Assembly: GCA_943788045.1 (NCBI GenBank) | Contig: CALSOT010000006.1 | Location: 372,001-436,000, forward strand | Origin: an uncultured Polaribacter sp. | GTDB lineage: Bacteria > Bacteroidota > Bacteroidia > Flavobacteriales > Flavobacteriaceae | Reading direction: 5' to 3' | Length of the DNA stretch: 64,000 nucleotides | Part shown: positions 37,228-46,750 of the stretch, piece by piece | How the letters are laid out: every line of letters starts with the position of its first letter | Numbering within the stretch: the stretch's first letter is position 1 | The notes under the pieces: generated by a model | The model's database searches: none | What the model was told of the DNA's origin: nothing | Seen by the model: only the letters and a program-made list of their open reading frames with translations | Position numbers and translations under genes: made by a program

Positions 37228-37235
37228 TATTTTTG
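37228..37235 (+). promoter_or_regulatory. -7 promoter box TATTTTTG for purKE
   Basis: A perfect box ends 22 bp before the GTG start of purK at 37258. Confidence 0.6.
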
Positions 37236-37257
37236 CCCAAACACAACAATATACAAA

Positions 37258-38415
37258 GTGAAAAACTATTTTTCTTCAGACTTTAAACTAGGTGTCCTTG
37301 GTGGTGGACAGTTGGGGAGAATGCTTTTGGCAGAATCTCAAAAAATAGACATACATACCTCTATTTTAGATAATAATAAAAACGCACCTTGTGCAGAAAT
37401 TTGCAATACTTTTGTTCTTGGAGATCTATTAGATTTTGATGACGTGTACAACTTCGGGAAAACAGTAGATGTTCTAACCATTGAAATAGAAAATGTAAAT
37501 TTAGATGCCCTAGACAAGCTAGAAAGTGAAGGTTTAACAATATTTCCTAAACCAAAAGATTTACGCATAATTCAGAGCAAAGCAGTACAGAAAAAATTTT
37601 ATGTAGCACATCAAATTCCTACTGCAGAATTTTCTCACTTTTTAAATTCTACTGAAGTTAGAGATGCTTACCAAAAAGATTTACTTGCATTTCCTTTTGT
37701 TTGGAAAGCTGCTCGTTTTGGTTATGACGGAACTGGAGTAAAGATTGTTAGAAATACCGAAGACTTAGAAAATTTACCAAATGTTGAGTGCATTACAGAA
37801 AAATTAATTCCTTTTAAAAATGAATTAGCAGTTATTGTTGCAAGAAATGTTGAAGGTGAAGTAAAAACATATCCTGTTGTAGAAATGGAGTTTCATCCAG
37901 AAGCAAACCAAGTAGAATATGTAATTTGTCCTGCAAGAATAAACTCTCAGGTTGCAGAAAAAGCAAGAGAAATTGCTTTAAAAGTAGTGAGTGATTTAGA
38001 TTTTGTAGGTTTATTAGCTGTAGAAATGTTTCAGACAGTAGATGATAAGATCTTAGTAAATGAAGTTGCTCCAAGACCACATAATTCTGGACATTATTCG
38101 ATTGAGGCAAGCTATACAAATCAATTTGAACAACATTTAAGAAGTATTTTAAACCTTCCTTTAGGAAATACAGATAGTAAAGTTGCCGGAATTATGGTAA
38201 ATTTAGTTGGTGAAGAGGGTTTTTCTGGTAATGTAATTTATCAGAATATAGAAAATATATTAAAAATTGATGGAGTTACACCTCATATTTATGGGAAGAA
38301 AGAAACACGTCCGTTTCGTAAAATGGGCCATGTTACTATTGTAAACTCTGATATCGATATAGCAAGAGAAATAGCGCAAAAAGTTAAAGAAACAATAAGA
38401 GTAATAAGTAAGTAA
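37258..38415 (+). CDS. purK: N5-carboxyaminoimidazole ribonucleotide synthase
   Basis: PurK uses ATP and bicarbonate to make N5-CAIR from AIR in purine synthesis. The 385-residue protein starts with GTG and has the ATP-grasp layout: FKLGVLGGGQLGRML, FPFVWKAARFGYDGTGV, then LVNEVAPRPHNSGHYSIEA (metal and phosphate loop; shortened block NEVAPRPHNSGHYSIE). purE begins two bases after its stop, so the two consecutive pathway enzymes are cotranscribed and probably translationally coupled. Confidence 0.97.
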   Translation: MKNYFSSDFKLGVLGGGQLGRMLLAESQKIDIHTSILDNNKNAPCAEICNTFVLGDLLDFDDVYNFGKTVDVLTIEIENVNLDALDKLESEGLTIFPKPKDLRIIQSKAVQKKFYVAHQIPTAEFSHFLNSTEVRDAYQKDLLAFPFVWKAARFGYDGTGVKIVRNTEDLENLPNVECITEKLIPFKNELAVIVARNVEGEVKTYPVVEMEFHPEANQVEYVICPARINSQVAEKAREIALKVVSDLDFVGLLAVEMFQTVDDKILVNEVAPRPHNSGHYSIEASYTNQFEQHLRSILNLPLGNTDSKVAGIMVNLVGEEGFSGNVIYQNIENILKIDGVTPHIYGKKETRPFRKMGHVTIVNSDIDIAREIAQKVKETIRVISK

Positions 38416-38417
38416 TT

Positions 38418-38897
38418 ATGGTAGGAATAATAATGGGAAGTGATTCTGATCTTCCAATAATGCAAGAAGCAATAGATATTTTAGAGAGTTTTAACATTGC
38501 AATAGAAGTAGATATTGTATCTGCTCATAGAACTCCAGAAAAACTAGTTGATTATTCTAAAAATGCACATAAAAGAGGTATAAAAGTAATTATTGCAGGT
38601 GCTGGTGGCGCAGCACATTTACCAGGAATGGTAGCTTCAATGAGTCCATTACCAATTATTGGAGTTCCTGTAAAAAGCAGAAACTCTATCGATGGTTGGG
38701 ATTCTATTCTATCTATTTTACAAATGCCAGGAGGCGTACCTGTTGCAACCGTAGCTTTGGACGGTGCAAAAAACGCGGGTATTTTAGCTGCACAAATAAT
38801 TGGCGCTTCTGATACAGCTGTTTTAGATAAAATTATAACGTACAAAGAAGAATTAAAATTGAAGGTTGAAAAAGCTTCTGAACGAGTTAGAAAGTAA
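38418..38897 (+). CDS. purE: N5-carboxyaminoimidazole ribonucleotide mutase
   Basis: PurE (class I) converts N5-CAIR to CAIR, the step after PurK. The 159 residues include GIIMGSDSDLPIM, VSAHRTPEKL with the catalytic His region, and IAGAGGAAHLPGMVAS. Located directly after purK. Confidence 0.97.
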   Translation: MVGIIMGSDSDLPIMQEAIDILESFNIAIEVDIVSAHRTPEKLVDYSKNAHKRGIKVIIAGAGGAAHLPGMVASMSPLPIIGVPVKSRNSIDGWDSILSILQMPGGVPVATVALDGAKNAGILAAQIIGASDTAVLDKIITYKEELKLKVEKASERVRK

Positions 38898-38969
38898 TTA
38901 AACTATAATATTAAAAGACCCTTTTTGAGTTTTAAAAAACCCAAAGGTCTCTTAAATTGATCATACATA

Positions 38970-40985
38970 ATGAACCCACTTTTAAAAGATTTTAATACAG
39001 CCCCTTTTTCTAAAATTTCAAATTCAGATTATAAACCTTCTATTAAAAAAGCAATTGAAATTGCAAAATCAGAAATAGATGAAATTGTAAATAATACGGA
39101 CGTTCCTACATTTGAAAATACAACGGTTGCTTTAGATTTTAGTGGTGAAAAATTAAATAAAATTACGAGTATTTTTTTTAATTTAAATTCAGCAGAAACA
39201 AATGATGAAATTCAGAAAATAGCACAAGAAATTTCTCCTTGGTTAAGTGAATTTTCAAACGATATTAATCTTAATAAAAACTTATTTAAAAGAGTAAAAA
39301 TTGTTTTTGATAATAGAGGAACTTTAGATTTAACTCCAGAACAAGAAATGCTTTTAGATAAACAGTACAAAAGTTTTGCAAGAAACGGTGCTAATTTAAA
39401 AGAAACGGATAAAAGCAAACTTCGCGAAATTGATGCGAAATTATCTAAATTATCTTTAAAATTCGGAGAAAATGTATTGACAGAAACCAATGCGTTCGAA
39501 ATGCATTTAACGAATGAAAATGATTTAGCAGGTTTACCCGAAAGTGCAAAAGAAGCAGCAAAAGAAGTTGCAAAAACTAAAAATAAAGAAGGCTGGGTTT
39601 TTACTTTAGACTACCCAAGTTATATTCCTTTTTTAACCTACGCTGATAATAGAGAATTGCGAAAAAGAATGGCAATTGCTGCCGGTAAAAAAGCATTTCA
39701 AAACAACGAATTTAACAATGAAAAAAATGTTCTAGAAATTGTAAATCTACGTCATCAAAGAGCAAATTTACTAGGATATAAAACCCATGCTCATTTTGTC
39801 TTGGAAGAAAGAATGGCAGAAACGCCAGAAAAAGTAATTGAATTTTCAAATAATTTACTAGAAAAAGCAAAACCTGCAGCTCTAAAAGAATTTAAAAATC
39901 TAGAGAATTTTGCTAAAAAATTAGATGGAATTGATCAACTACAAAAATGGGATGGTTCTTATTATTCAGAAAAATTAAAAAAAGAATTATTTGATTTAGA
40001 TCAAGAGTTATTAAAACCATATTTTAAATTAGAAAACGTAATTGATGGTGTTTTTGAAATTGCAAATCGTTTATATGATTTAAAATTTGAAGAAGTTTTT
40101 AATATCGATAAATATCATAAAGATGTTAAAACATATGGCGTTACAGACACAAATGGAAACTTTATTTCTGTTTTTTATGCGGATTTTCATCCGAGAAAAG
40201 GAAAAAGAAATGGTGCGTGGATGACGAGCTATAAATCACAACAAATTAAAAATGGAGTCAATGAAAGACCACAGATTTCCATCGTGTGTAATTTTACAAA
40301 ACCAACAGAAACAAAACCTTCATTATTAACTTTTAATGAAGTTACAACCTTGTTTCATGAATTTGGTCATGCATTGCATGGCATGCTCGCAAACACAACA
40401 TACAATAGTTTATCTGGAACTTCTGTTTCTTGGGATTTTGTTGAATTGCCAAGTCAGGTTTTAGAAAATTGGTGTTACGAAAAAGAAGCTTTAGAATTGT
40501 TTGCAAAACATTATGAAACTGGAGAAATTATTCCAATGAAATATGTCGAAAAAATTAAAGAATCTGCAAGTTTTCATGAAGGAATGCAAACATTAAGACA
40601 ATTGAGTTTTGGGCTGTTAGATATGCAATGGCATGGACAAGATCCGTCAGAAATTTCTTCTGTAAAAGAATTTGAAAACAATGCTTTTTCGAATACAAAA
40701 TTATATCCTGATGTTGCAGAAAACTGCATGAGTACTGCTTTTTCTCATATTTTTCAAGGAGGATATTCTGCAGGATATTACTCTTACAAATGGGCAGAAG
40801 TTCTAGATGCAGATGCTTTTGAATACTTTTTAGAGGAAGGAATATTTAACAAAGAGGTTGCTACAAAATTTAAAGAAAATGTACTCTCTAAAGGAGGTAC
40901 AGAAAAGCCGATGATTCTATATAAACGTTTTAGAGGAAAAGAACCAAAACCAGACGCTCTATTAAAAAGAGCAGGGTTAATTTAG
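38970..40985 (+). CDS. M3 family metallopeptidase (oligopeptidase/dipeptidyl carboxypeptidase type)
   Basis: A 671-residue cytoplasmic-looking M3 peptidase with the zinc motif FHEFGHALHG (HExxH) near residue 465 and the downstream glutamate in SWDFVELPSQVLENW. N-terminal helices and a C-terminal block (SHIFQGGYSAGYYSYKW) fit oligopeptidase A/Dcp. There is no signal peptide. It would degrade short peptides in the cell. Its end overlaps the convergent glycosyltransferase gene by nine bases. Confidence 0.93.
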   Translation: MNPLLKDFNTAPFSKISNSDYKPSIKKAIEIAKSEIDEIVNNTDVPTFENTTVALDFSGEKLNKITSIFFNLNSAETNDEIQKIAQEISPWLSEFSNDINLNKNLFKRVKIVFDNRGTLDLTPEQEMLLDKQYKSFARNGANLKETDKSKLREIDAKLSKLSLKFGENVLTETNAFEMHLTNENDLAGLPESAKEAAKEVAKTKNKEGWVFTLDYPSYIPFLTYADNRELRKRMAIAAGKKAFQNNEFNNEKNVLEIVNLRHQRANLLGYKTHAHFVLEERMAETPEKVIEFSNNLLEKAKPAALKEFKNLENFAKKLDGIDQLQKWDGSYYSEKLKKELFDLDQELLKPYFKLENVIDGVFEIANRLYDLKFEEVFNIDKYHKDVKTYGVTDTNGNFISVFYADFHPRKGKRNGAWMTSYKSQQIKNGVNERPQISIVCNFTKPTETKPSLLTFNEVTTLFHEFGHALHGMLANTTYNSLSGTSVSWDFVELPSQVLENWCYEKEALELFAKHYETGEIIPMKYVEKIKESASFHEGMQTLRQLSFGLLDMQWHGQDPSEISSVKEFENNAFSNTKLYPDVAENCMSTAFSHIFQGGYSAGYYSYKWAEVLDADAFEYFLEEGIFNKEVATKFKENVLSKGGTEKPMILYKRFRGKEPKPDALLKRAGLI

Positions 40986-42224
40986 TAATCGGTTTTTTAC
41001 TTCAATCCATTTACTCATATACTTTGTAGCTTGTAATGTTTGATGCTGTAATAAACTTCCTAAAAAATTTTGAGTTCGATGTTCGAGTAAATTTTGTTGA
41101 ATTTCTTTTACTTGATTGATAAAAAGCACCCCTAACTTCTCTTTATCGTATATTTGATTAATGATTTCAACACCATGTTTTTGAGATTCATTCCATAGTT
41201 TTTCATCAGTATATAATTGAACTGCTTTTTCTGAAAATTTAGAATAATCTCCTGCTACAAAACCATTCCAAGGCAATATATCATGCATCCCTTCTGCTCC
41301 AATTTTTGATGTAACACTTGGGGTACCACAAATCATTGCTTCCGTTAACTTTCCTTTAATTCCTGCTCCAAAACGAAGAGGTGCTAAAACAACTCTTGCA
41401 TTTCTTACAACTTCTTGTGCATTTTCCGCAAAACCTTTAACAATAAATCCTTCCTTTGTGTTATGTAGCTGATGTATTTGTTGGTTCGCATACGACCCAT
41501 AAATATGGATTTCTGCTTTTGGTAGTAACTTTCTTATTTTCGTCCAAATTTGAGTTTTTAGGGTTAAAACAGCATCAACATTTGGTTTGTGAAAAAAATT
41601 ACCAATAAAAATAAAGTTCTCTCTATCTTCAAAAGGGCGCCATTTTTTTATTTGATGTGCATCAACCTTATCTAATAAAAAAGGTAAGTAATAAAGAATT
41701 TTTTTATCAATTTTAAAAACATCTTTTAATAAATCCATTTCAAAAGTAGAAATGATTAAACTCATATCACATCTTAAAATAGCCGCAATTTCTCTTTTAG
41801 CATCATCCGAATTCAACAATGCTTCAGTACTAAAACCTTCACCTTTCTTTATTTGTTGATGTCTCGTCTTTCTTAAGAAATGTAAATCTTCCGTATCTAA
41901 GATTCGTAATGCTTTGGGGCAATTTTCTGCAACTCGCCAGCCAAATTGTTCTTCCATCATAAAACGGTCGAATAAGACAATTGTTGGCTGTAATTCCTTT
42001 ATAAAATCATCAAAAGAAGTATTGTTTAATTCAATAGAAATTTCATCGATTCCTAAAGAACTTAAATTTGATGCCTTTTCACCTTTTTGAGCAGGACAAG
42101 CAAATGTGATTTTAAAATCTTGCTGTAAAAACTGCTCAATAAGTTGAAGCATTCTGCCACCTGCTGCAGATGAGTTAGGTTCTACCCAGACATAACCAAT
42201 AATTAATACTTTTTGTTTATTCAA
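40977..42224 (-). CDS. Glycosyltransferase, GT4-like
   Basis: A 415-residue protein with a GT-B layout: N-terminal KVLIIGYVWVEPNSSAAGGRML, and a C-terminal nucleotide-sugar domain with FIFIGNFFHKPNVDAVL, VVLAPLRFGAGIKGKLTEAM and TSKIGAEGM (E-containing donor-binding loop GIKGKLTEAM). Donor and acceptor are unknown. It is a single gene, divergent from lpdA. Confidence 0.85.
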   Translation of the reverse strand: MNKQKVLIIGYVWVEPNSSAAGGRMLQLIEQFLQQDFKITFACPAQKGEKASNLSSLGIDEISIELNNTSFDDFIKELQPTIVLFDRFMMEEQFGWRVAENCPKALRILDTEDLHFLRKTRHQQIKKGEGFSTEALLNSDDAKREIAAILRCDMSLIISTFEMDLLKDVFKIDKKILYYLPFLLDKVDAHQIKKWRPFEDRENFIFIGNFFHKPNVDAVLTLKTQIWTKIRKLLPKAEIHIYGSYANQQIHQLHNTKEGFIVKGFAENAQEVVRNARVVLAPLRFGAGIKGKLTEAMICGTPSVTSKIGAEGMHDILPWNGFVAGDYSKFSEKAVQLYTDEKLWNESQKHGVEIINQIYDKEKLGVLFINQVKEIQQNLLEHRTQNFLGSLLQHQTLQATKYMSKWIEVKNRLLN

Positions 42225-42353
42225 TTGTTTAAAAATTCAATAGTTGTTTATAATTTGCTCGCACGTCCTTTTCTAAAGGAAAAATAAAAAGTAATCTTTA
42301 ATCCCTATATCGTAAAACTAGTAAATTCTCACTTTATTCTATGAAAATATCCG

Positions 42354-42361
42354 TATTTTTG
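42354..42361 (+). promoter_or_regulatory. -7 promoter box TATTTTTG for lpdA
   Basis: A perfect box gives a leader of about 55 nt before ATG 42421. Confidence 0.55.
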
Positions 42362-42420
42362 GCAACTATTATGAAAAATCAAACCGAAAGGTTTACAGAT
42401 TAGGCTAAACAAACACACTC

Positions 42421-43821
42421 ATGAAATACGATATTATTGTAATTGGATCAGGACCTGGAGGATATATTGCCGGAATAAGAGCTTCCCAATTAGGAAAAAA
42501 AGTAGCAATTATTGAAAAATATTCAACTTTAGGAGGAACGTGTACAAATGTTGGATGCATACCATCTAAAGCTTTATTAGATTCATCTCATCACTTTTAT
42601 GATGCAACACATCATTTTGAAGAGCATGGAATTTCTGTAGAAAAACCATCTTTCGACTTTGGTAAAATGATTGGTCGTAAAGATAAAGTTGTAGAAACTA
42701 CAACAGGAGGAATTAAATATCTTATGGACAAAAATAATATTGATGTTTATGAAGGTTTAGGTTCTTTTGAAGATGCTACACATATAAAGATTTCTAAAAA
42801 TGATGGTTCTTCAGAAATAATTGAAGGAACAAACATCATTATAGCCACCGGTTCAAAACCATCTACCTTACCTTTTATCTCTGTTGATAAAGAACGTATA
42901 ATCACATCTACGGAAGCTTTAAAATTAACTGAAGTACCAAAACATTTAATCGTTATTGGTGGAGGAGTTATTGGTTTAGAGCTAGGTTCTGTTTACAAGC
43001 GTTTAGGAGCAGAAGTTACTGTGGTAGAATATGCGCCAAAAATTACACCTACAATGGATGCAGATGTTTCTAAAGAACTTCAAAAAGTTTTAAAGAAACA
43101 AGGAATGAAGTTTAATGTTGGCCATGGAGTTACTTCTGTTGAAAGAAATGGAAATGAAGTAATTGTAAAAGCAAACAATAAAAAAGGCGTTGAAGTAGAA
43201 TTTAAAGGAGACTATTGTTTAGTTGCTGTTGGTAGAAAAGCGTATACCGAAGGTTTAGGTCTAGAAAAAGTGGGTGTAGAAGTTAATGAACGTGGACAAG
43301 TTTCTGTGAACGAACATTTACAAACGAACATTTCTAATATTTATGCAATTGGTGATGTTGTTGCTGGTGCAATGCTAGCCCACAAAGCTGAAGAAGAAGG
43401 TGTTAATGTTGCAGAATATTTAGCTGGTGAAAAACCGCATATTGATTATAATTTAATTCCTGGAATTGTTTATACCTGGCCAGAAGTTGCTGCAGTTGGT
43501 AAAACAGAGCAAGAATTAAAAGATACTGGAATTGACTACAAATCTGGAAAATTTTCTATGAGAGCTTTAGGTAGATCTCGTGCAAGTGGAGATATTGATG
43601 GTTTTGTAAAAGTTTTAGCCGATAAAAATACAGATGAAATTTTAGGGGTTCACATGGTTGGTGCACGTGTTGCCGATTTAATTATGGAAGCTGCAGTAGC
43701 GATGGAGTTCAGAGCCTCTGCTGAAGATTTAGCAAGAATTTGTCATGGACACCCAACATACGCAGAAGCTGTAAAAGAAGCCGCAAAAGCTGCATGGGAT
43801 GGTAAAGCATTGAATGCATAA
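42421..43821 (+). CDS. lpdA: Dihydrolipoyl dehydrogenase
   Basis: The E3 component reoxidises dihydrolipoamide in 2-oxoacid dehydrogenase and glycine-cleavage complexes. The 466 residues contain the FAD site (VIGSGPGGYIAGIRA), the redox disulfide GGTCTNVGCIPSKALL, the NAD site (VIGGGVIGLELGSVY), the second FAD site (NIYAIGDVVAG) and the C-terminal catalytic HGHPTYAEAVKEAA. No complex partners are adjacent. Confidence 0.97.
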   Translation: MKYDIIVIGSGPGGYIAGIRASQLGKKVAIIEKYSTLGGTCTNVGCIPSKALLDSSHHFYDATHHFEEHGISVEKPSFDFGKMIGRKDKVVETTTGGIKYLMDKNNIDVYEGLGSFEDATHIKISKNDGSSEIIEGTNIIIATGSKPSTLPFISVDKERIITSTEALKLTEVPKHLIVIGGGVIGLELGSVYKRLGAEVTVVEYAPKITPTMDADVSKELQKVLKKQGMKFNVGHGVTSVERNGNEVIVKANNKKGVEVEFKGDYCLVAVGRKAYTEGLGLEKVGVEVNERGQVSVNEHLQTNISNIYAIGDVVAGAMLAHKAEEEGVNVAEYLAGEKPHIDYNLIPGIVYTWPEVAAVGKTEQELKDTGIDYKSGKFSMRALGRSRASGDIDGFVKVLADKNTDEILGVHMVGARVADLIMEAAVAMEFRASAEDLARICHGHPTYAEAVKEAAKAAWDGKALNA

Positions 43822-43840
43822 ATAGAAAAACATACAATTT

Positions 43841-43881
43841 AAAAAAATCTCGAAATAAAATTTATTTCGGGATTTTTTTTT
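43841..43881 (+). terminator. Rho-independent terminator after lpdA
   Basis: AAAATCTCGAAATAAA pairs with TTTATTTCGGGATTTT with one G-T pair, followed by a T-run. Confidence 0.85.
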
Positions 43882-44008
43882 GGGAAGAGAATTTTTAAGA
43901 AAGCAAACAGGAAATCTCTGAACCAATAATTAATTCTATTTTTTAAAGAAAAAAAGGTAAAAATAAAAGCAAACTTATGCCATTACTTTTTCTTCTCGCA
44001 AAGTTTCT

Positions 44009-44016
44009 TATTTTTA
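44009..44016 (+). promoter_or_regulatory. -7-like box TATTTTTA
   Basis: The box ends four bases before ATG 44021, again suggesting a leaderless message. Confidence 0.45.
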
Positions 44017-44020
44017 ACAC

Positions 44021-45241
44021 ATGACAAAAATTACTATCTTACTTCTAACTTTTTTTATTTGTTCAAATTTAATAAGTCAAGAAAATTCACCTCCTAAAAC
44101 GCAACCCACTAATTTTTTATCGAAATCTTATTACAGCATTAATTTTGGAGGAATATTTTATCCTTTTTCTAATAAAAATTTAATTGATGGATATGCCACT
44201 GAAACTTTTTCTAGAAATTATTTTTCGGGAAGAATGTTATTAGGTTATAAAATTCAACCAAATTTAGCAATTCAATTTGGTACTTTAAGACCTGCAGCAT
44301 GGTTTAAATACGATAACGTAAATAACATAGGTTACCAAAGAAGTGTTTGGATAAATGCTTGGTCTTTATCATTAAAGAAAAACATAAACTTAAACAATAA
44401 ACTTTCTATTTATGGCGAAGCAGGTATCGCAAACGTTACGAGAGTTGGTTTTTCAATAAATGAAAAAGTAATTTATCCTGATGCCCATTATGCTTCTTTA
44501 TTGTATGGTTTTGGATTCAACTATAAGTTAAACGATAAATTCAGATTGAATTTAAACGGAACATTTTTGCCTAAATCATTAAAAGAAAATCAACCTTCTA
44601 TTTCTCAAGCCTCTGTTGGTTTTGAATATCATATTCAAAAATTATCAAAAGAAAAAGTAGAAAAATATGAAAAAAACGGTTTTTTCTTTCCAAAAAATAT
44701 GATTCAAGTTGGTTACGGAACCAGCAAAATTGGATTTGGAATTAATCGTTTTTTTGGAGCGAGTTTAAAGGTTGGTAACTTTGAAAGCTTTGGAATTCCT
44801 GTTTTTTGGGTTGGAGAAGTAAAAGCAGAAAATTCATTTTCAGTAACATATCAAAGATTAGCGTTTAGAACAGAAAAGATTTTTTCTTTAGATTGGGGTT
44901 TAAGTGTTACTGCTTTTAATACAGAAGCAACCAATGAACAAGTTTTGGCTTTTTCTATTTTTCCAACAGTGCGTTTTTATTTAATGAGAAGAAAAGGGTT
45001 TGATATGTACACAAATTACTCATTAATTGGGCCAACACTGTTAACAAAAGATAATTTAGATAATTTAAATGCTGGCCCTAAAATCACTTATCAAGATATG
45101 ATGGGTTTAGGAGTTTTCTTCGGAAAAAAAAGAAGTTACAATGCAGAACTCAGAATTATGCATTATTCTAATGGTAATATTTTTCCACAAAATGCCGGAG
45201 TTGCAGTACCAATTCAATTTACGCTAGGAAAAACATTTTAA
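44021..45241 (+). CDS. PagL-like lipid A deacylase / acyloxyacyl hydrolase family outer-membrane protein
   Basis: A 406-residue protein with a signal peptide (ending NLISQ) and many beta-strand-like stretches. The C-terminal half carries the family signature MHYSNGNIFPQNAG, with the His-Ser pair that forms the active site in PagL, and ends in a strand with terminal Phe. The N-terminal 200 residues form an additional beta-barrel-like region, so the protein is about twice the size of classical PagL. Removal of a 3-O acyl chain from lipid A is the family activity; here it is inferred. Confidence 0.78.
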   Translation: MTKITILLLTFFICSNLISQENSPPKTQPTNFLSKSYYSINFGGIFYPFSNKNLIDGYATETFSRNYFSGRMLLGYKIQPNLAIQFGTLRPAAWFKYDNVNNIGYQRSVWINAWSLSLKKNINLNNKLSIYGEAGIANVTRVGFSINEKVIYPDAHYASLLYGFGFNYKLNDKFRLNLNGTFLPKSLKENQPSISQASVGFEYHIQKLSKEKVEKYEKNGFFFPKNMIQVGYGTSKIGFGINRFFGASLKVGNFESFGIPVFWVGEVKAENSFSVTYQRLAFRTEKIFSLDWGLSVTAFNTEATNEQVLAFSIFPTVRFYLMRRKGFDMYTNYSLIGPTLLTKDNLDNLNAGPKITYQDMMGLGVFFGKKRSYNAELRIMHYSNGNIFPQNAGVAVPIQFTLGKTF

Positions 45242-45290
45242 AAGTTCTTTAAATTCTAAAAGAATAACTATTTCAATGCAATAAGAATTG

Positions 45291-45298
45291 TATTTTTG
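45291..45298 (+). promoter_or_regulatory. -7 promoter box TATTTTTG for pabB
   Basis: A perfect box ends eight bases before ATG 45307. Confidence 0.55.
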
Positions 45299-45306
45299 AA
45301 GAAAAT

Positions 45307-46611
45307 ATGCAAAGGACAATTCGCACTTTTTCTGTTGAAGATATTATTAAATTCAAGAATAATTTACTCTATTGGGCGCAACAGTTTGAAACATTACTTT
45401 GGTTAGATTCAAATAATTATCACCAAAAATATTCTAGTTTCGATGGCGCCTTAGCTGCTGATGATTTTACTTCAATTAAAACAGATCATTACAATGCTTT
45501 CGAAAAGCTAAAAGAATACCAAACCATAACCAAAGATTATATTTTTGGTTATATGAGCTATGATCTTAAGAATGATATTGAACAACTTTCTTCGACTAAT
45601 TTTGATGGTTTAGATTTTCCTGACTTGTATTTCTTTCAACCTAAAAAACTTGTTTTCATCAAAGGAAACGAAGTTGAATTTCATTATTTAAAAATGGTTG
45701 ATGATGAAATTGAAAGTGATTTTGAAGAAATTACAGGACTAAAAAAGCAAGAAACCTCAATAAGAGAAGACTCTGAGATAAAGATAAAGTTACGAATTCA
45801 CAAAGATGAATACTACGCTAAAGTAACCAAAGTTTTAGAACACATTCATAGAGGAGATATTTATGAAGCCAATTTCTGTCAAGAATTTTATGCTGAAAAC
45901 TCAACTATAAATCCTCTTGAAGTCTACAAACATCTCAACCATATTTCAGAACCTCCTTTTGCTTCTTTCTTAAAGTTAGACAACCAATTTGCCTTGTCTG
46001 CTTCTCCAGAAAGATATATTAAAAAAGAAGGAACAAAAATAATTTCTCAACCTATAAAAGGAACTGCAAAAAGGTTAATTAGTGAATTTGATGACGCTCA
46101 ATTAGCTTTAGATTTAATGCGCGACGAAAAAGAACGTGCAGAAAATGTAATGATTGTAGATTTGGTTAGAAACGATTTATCAAAAACTGCAAAAATAGGA
46201 AGCGTAAAAGTAGAAGAGTTATGCAATGTGTATTCTTTTAAACAAGTACATCAATTAATATCTACCGTAGTTTCTGAAGTGGCAGAAAACACACATCCAA
46301 TAGATATTATTCAAAGCACATACCCTATGGGAAGTATGACAGGTGCACCAAAAGTGTCCGCGATGAAGATTATAGAAAATTTAGAAGCAACTAAACGCGG
46401 TTTGTATTCTGGCACTATTGGATATTTTACTCCAGATAATAATTTTGATTTTAATGTAATTATAAGAAGTATCTTATATAATGAAGAACAAAAATACATT
46501 TCATATTCTGTTGGGAGCGCAATTACAGCAAAATCTATTGTAGAAAAAGAATATGAGGAGTGCTTGCTAAAAGCAAAAGCAATGAAATATGTTTTACAGA
46601 ATTCTAAATAA
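45307..46611 (+). CDS. pabB: Aminodeoxychorismate/anthranilate synthase component I
   Basis: The 434-residue chorismate-binding enzyme has the C-terminal signature run IHRGDIYEANFCQEFY, FALSASPERYIKK, ISQPIKGTAKR, NVMIVDLVRNDLS, PMGSMTGAPKVSAM and YSVGSAITAKS. PabB-type enzymes make 4-amino-4-deoxychorismate for folate. No glutamine amidotransferase partner (pabA/trpG) or other trp gene is adjacent, which favours pabB over trpE. The tilS gene lies downstream. Confidence 0.9.
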   Translation: MQRTIRTFSVEDIIKFKNNLLYWAQQFETLLWLDSNNYHQKYSSFDGALAADDFTSIKTDHYNAFEKLKEYQTITKDYIFGYMSYDLKNDIEQLSSTNFDGLDFPDLYFFQPKKLVFIKGNEVEFHYLKMVDDEIESDFEEITGLKKQETSIREDSEIKIKLRIHKDEYYAKVTKVLEHIHRGDIYEANFCQEFYAENSTINPLEVYKHLNHISEPPFASFLKLDNQFALSASPERYIKKEGTKIISQPIKGTAKRLISEFDDAQLALDLMRDEKERAENVMIVDLVRNDLSKTAKIGSVKVEELCNVYSFKQVHQLISTVVSEVAENTHPIDIIQSTYPMGSMTGAPKVSAMKIIENLEATKRGLYSGTIGYFTPDNNFDFNVIIRSILYNEEQKYISYSVGSAITAKSIVEKEYEECLLKAKAMKYVLQNSK

Positions 46612-46625
46612 ATTCATTTGGTTTT

Positions 46626-46716
46626 TTAGAAGCTATTTCCTGCTTTCTCTGCTCGCTTTTATTGCAAAAGAGCAATAAAGAGCTCAAACAAACCGTTCAA
46701 TCAGGGCTAAACTTAC
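46626..46716 (+). repeat. Dispersed intergenic repeat, copy 2
   Basis: It starts TTAGAAGCTATTTCCTGCTT and ends AATCAGGGCTAAACTT. The centre contains an imperfect hairpin, GCTTTTATTGC with GCAATAAAGAGC, before CTCAAACAAACCGTTC. It is the better preserved partner of copy 1 (35523-35607) and lies between pabB and the small gene before tilS. Confidence 0.78.
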
Positions 46717-46738
46717 TTGCCAATTATTCGCTATTATT

Positions 46739-46746
46739 TATCTTTG
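46739..46746 (+). promoter_or_regulatory. -7 promoter box TATCTTTG
   Basis: A perfect TAnnTTTG box ends four bases before ATG 46751, suggesting a leaderless transcript for the small gene and perhaps tilS. Confidence 0.55.
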
Positions 46747-46750
46747 TAAC

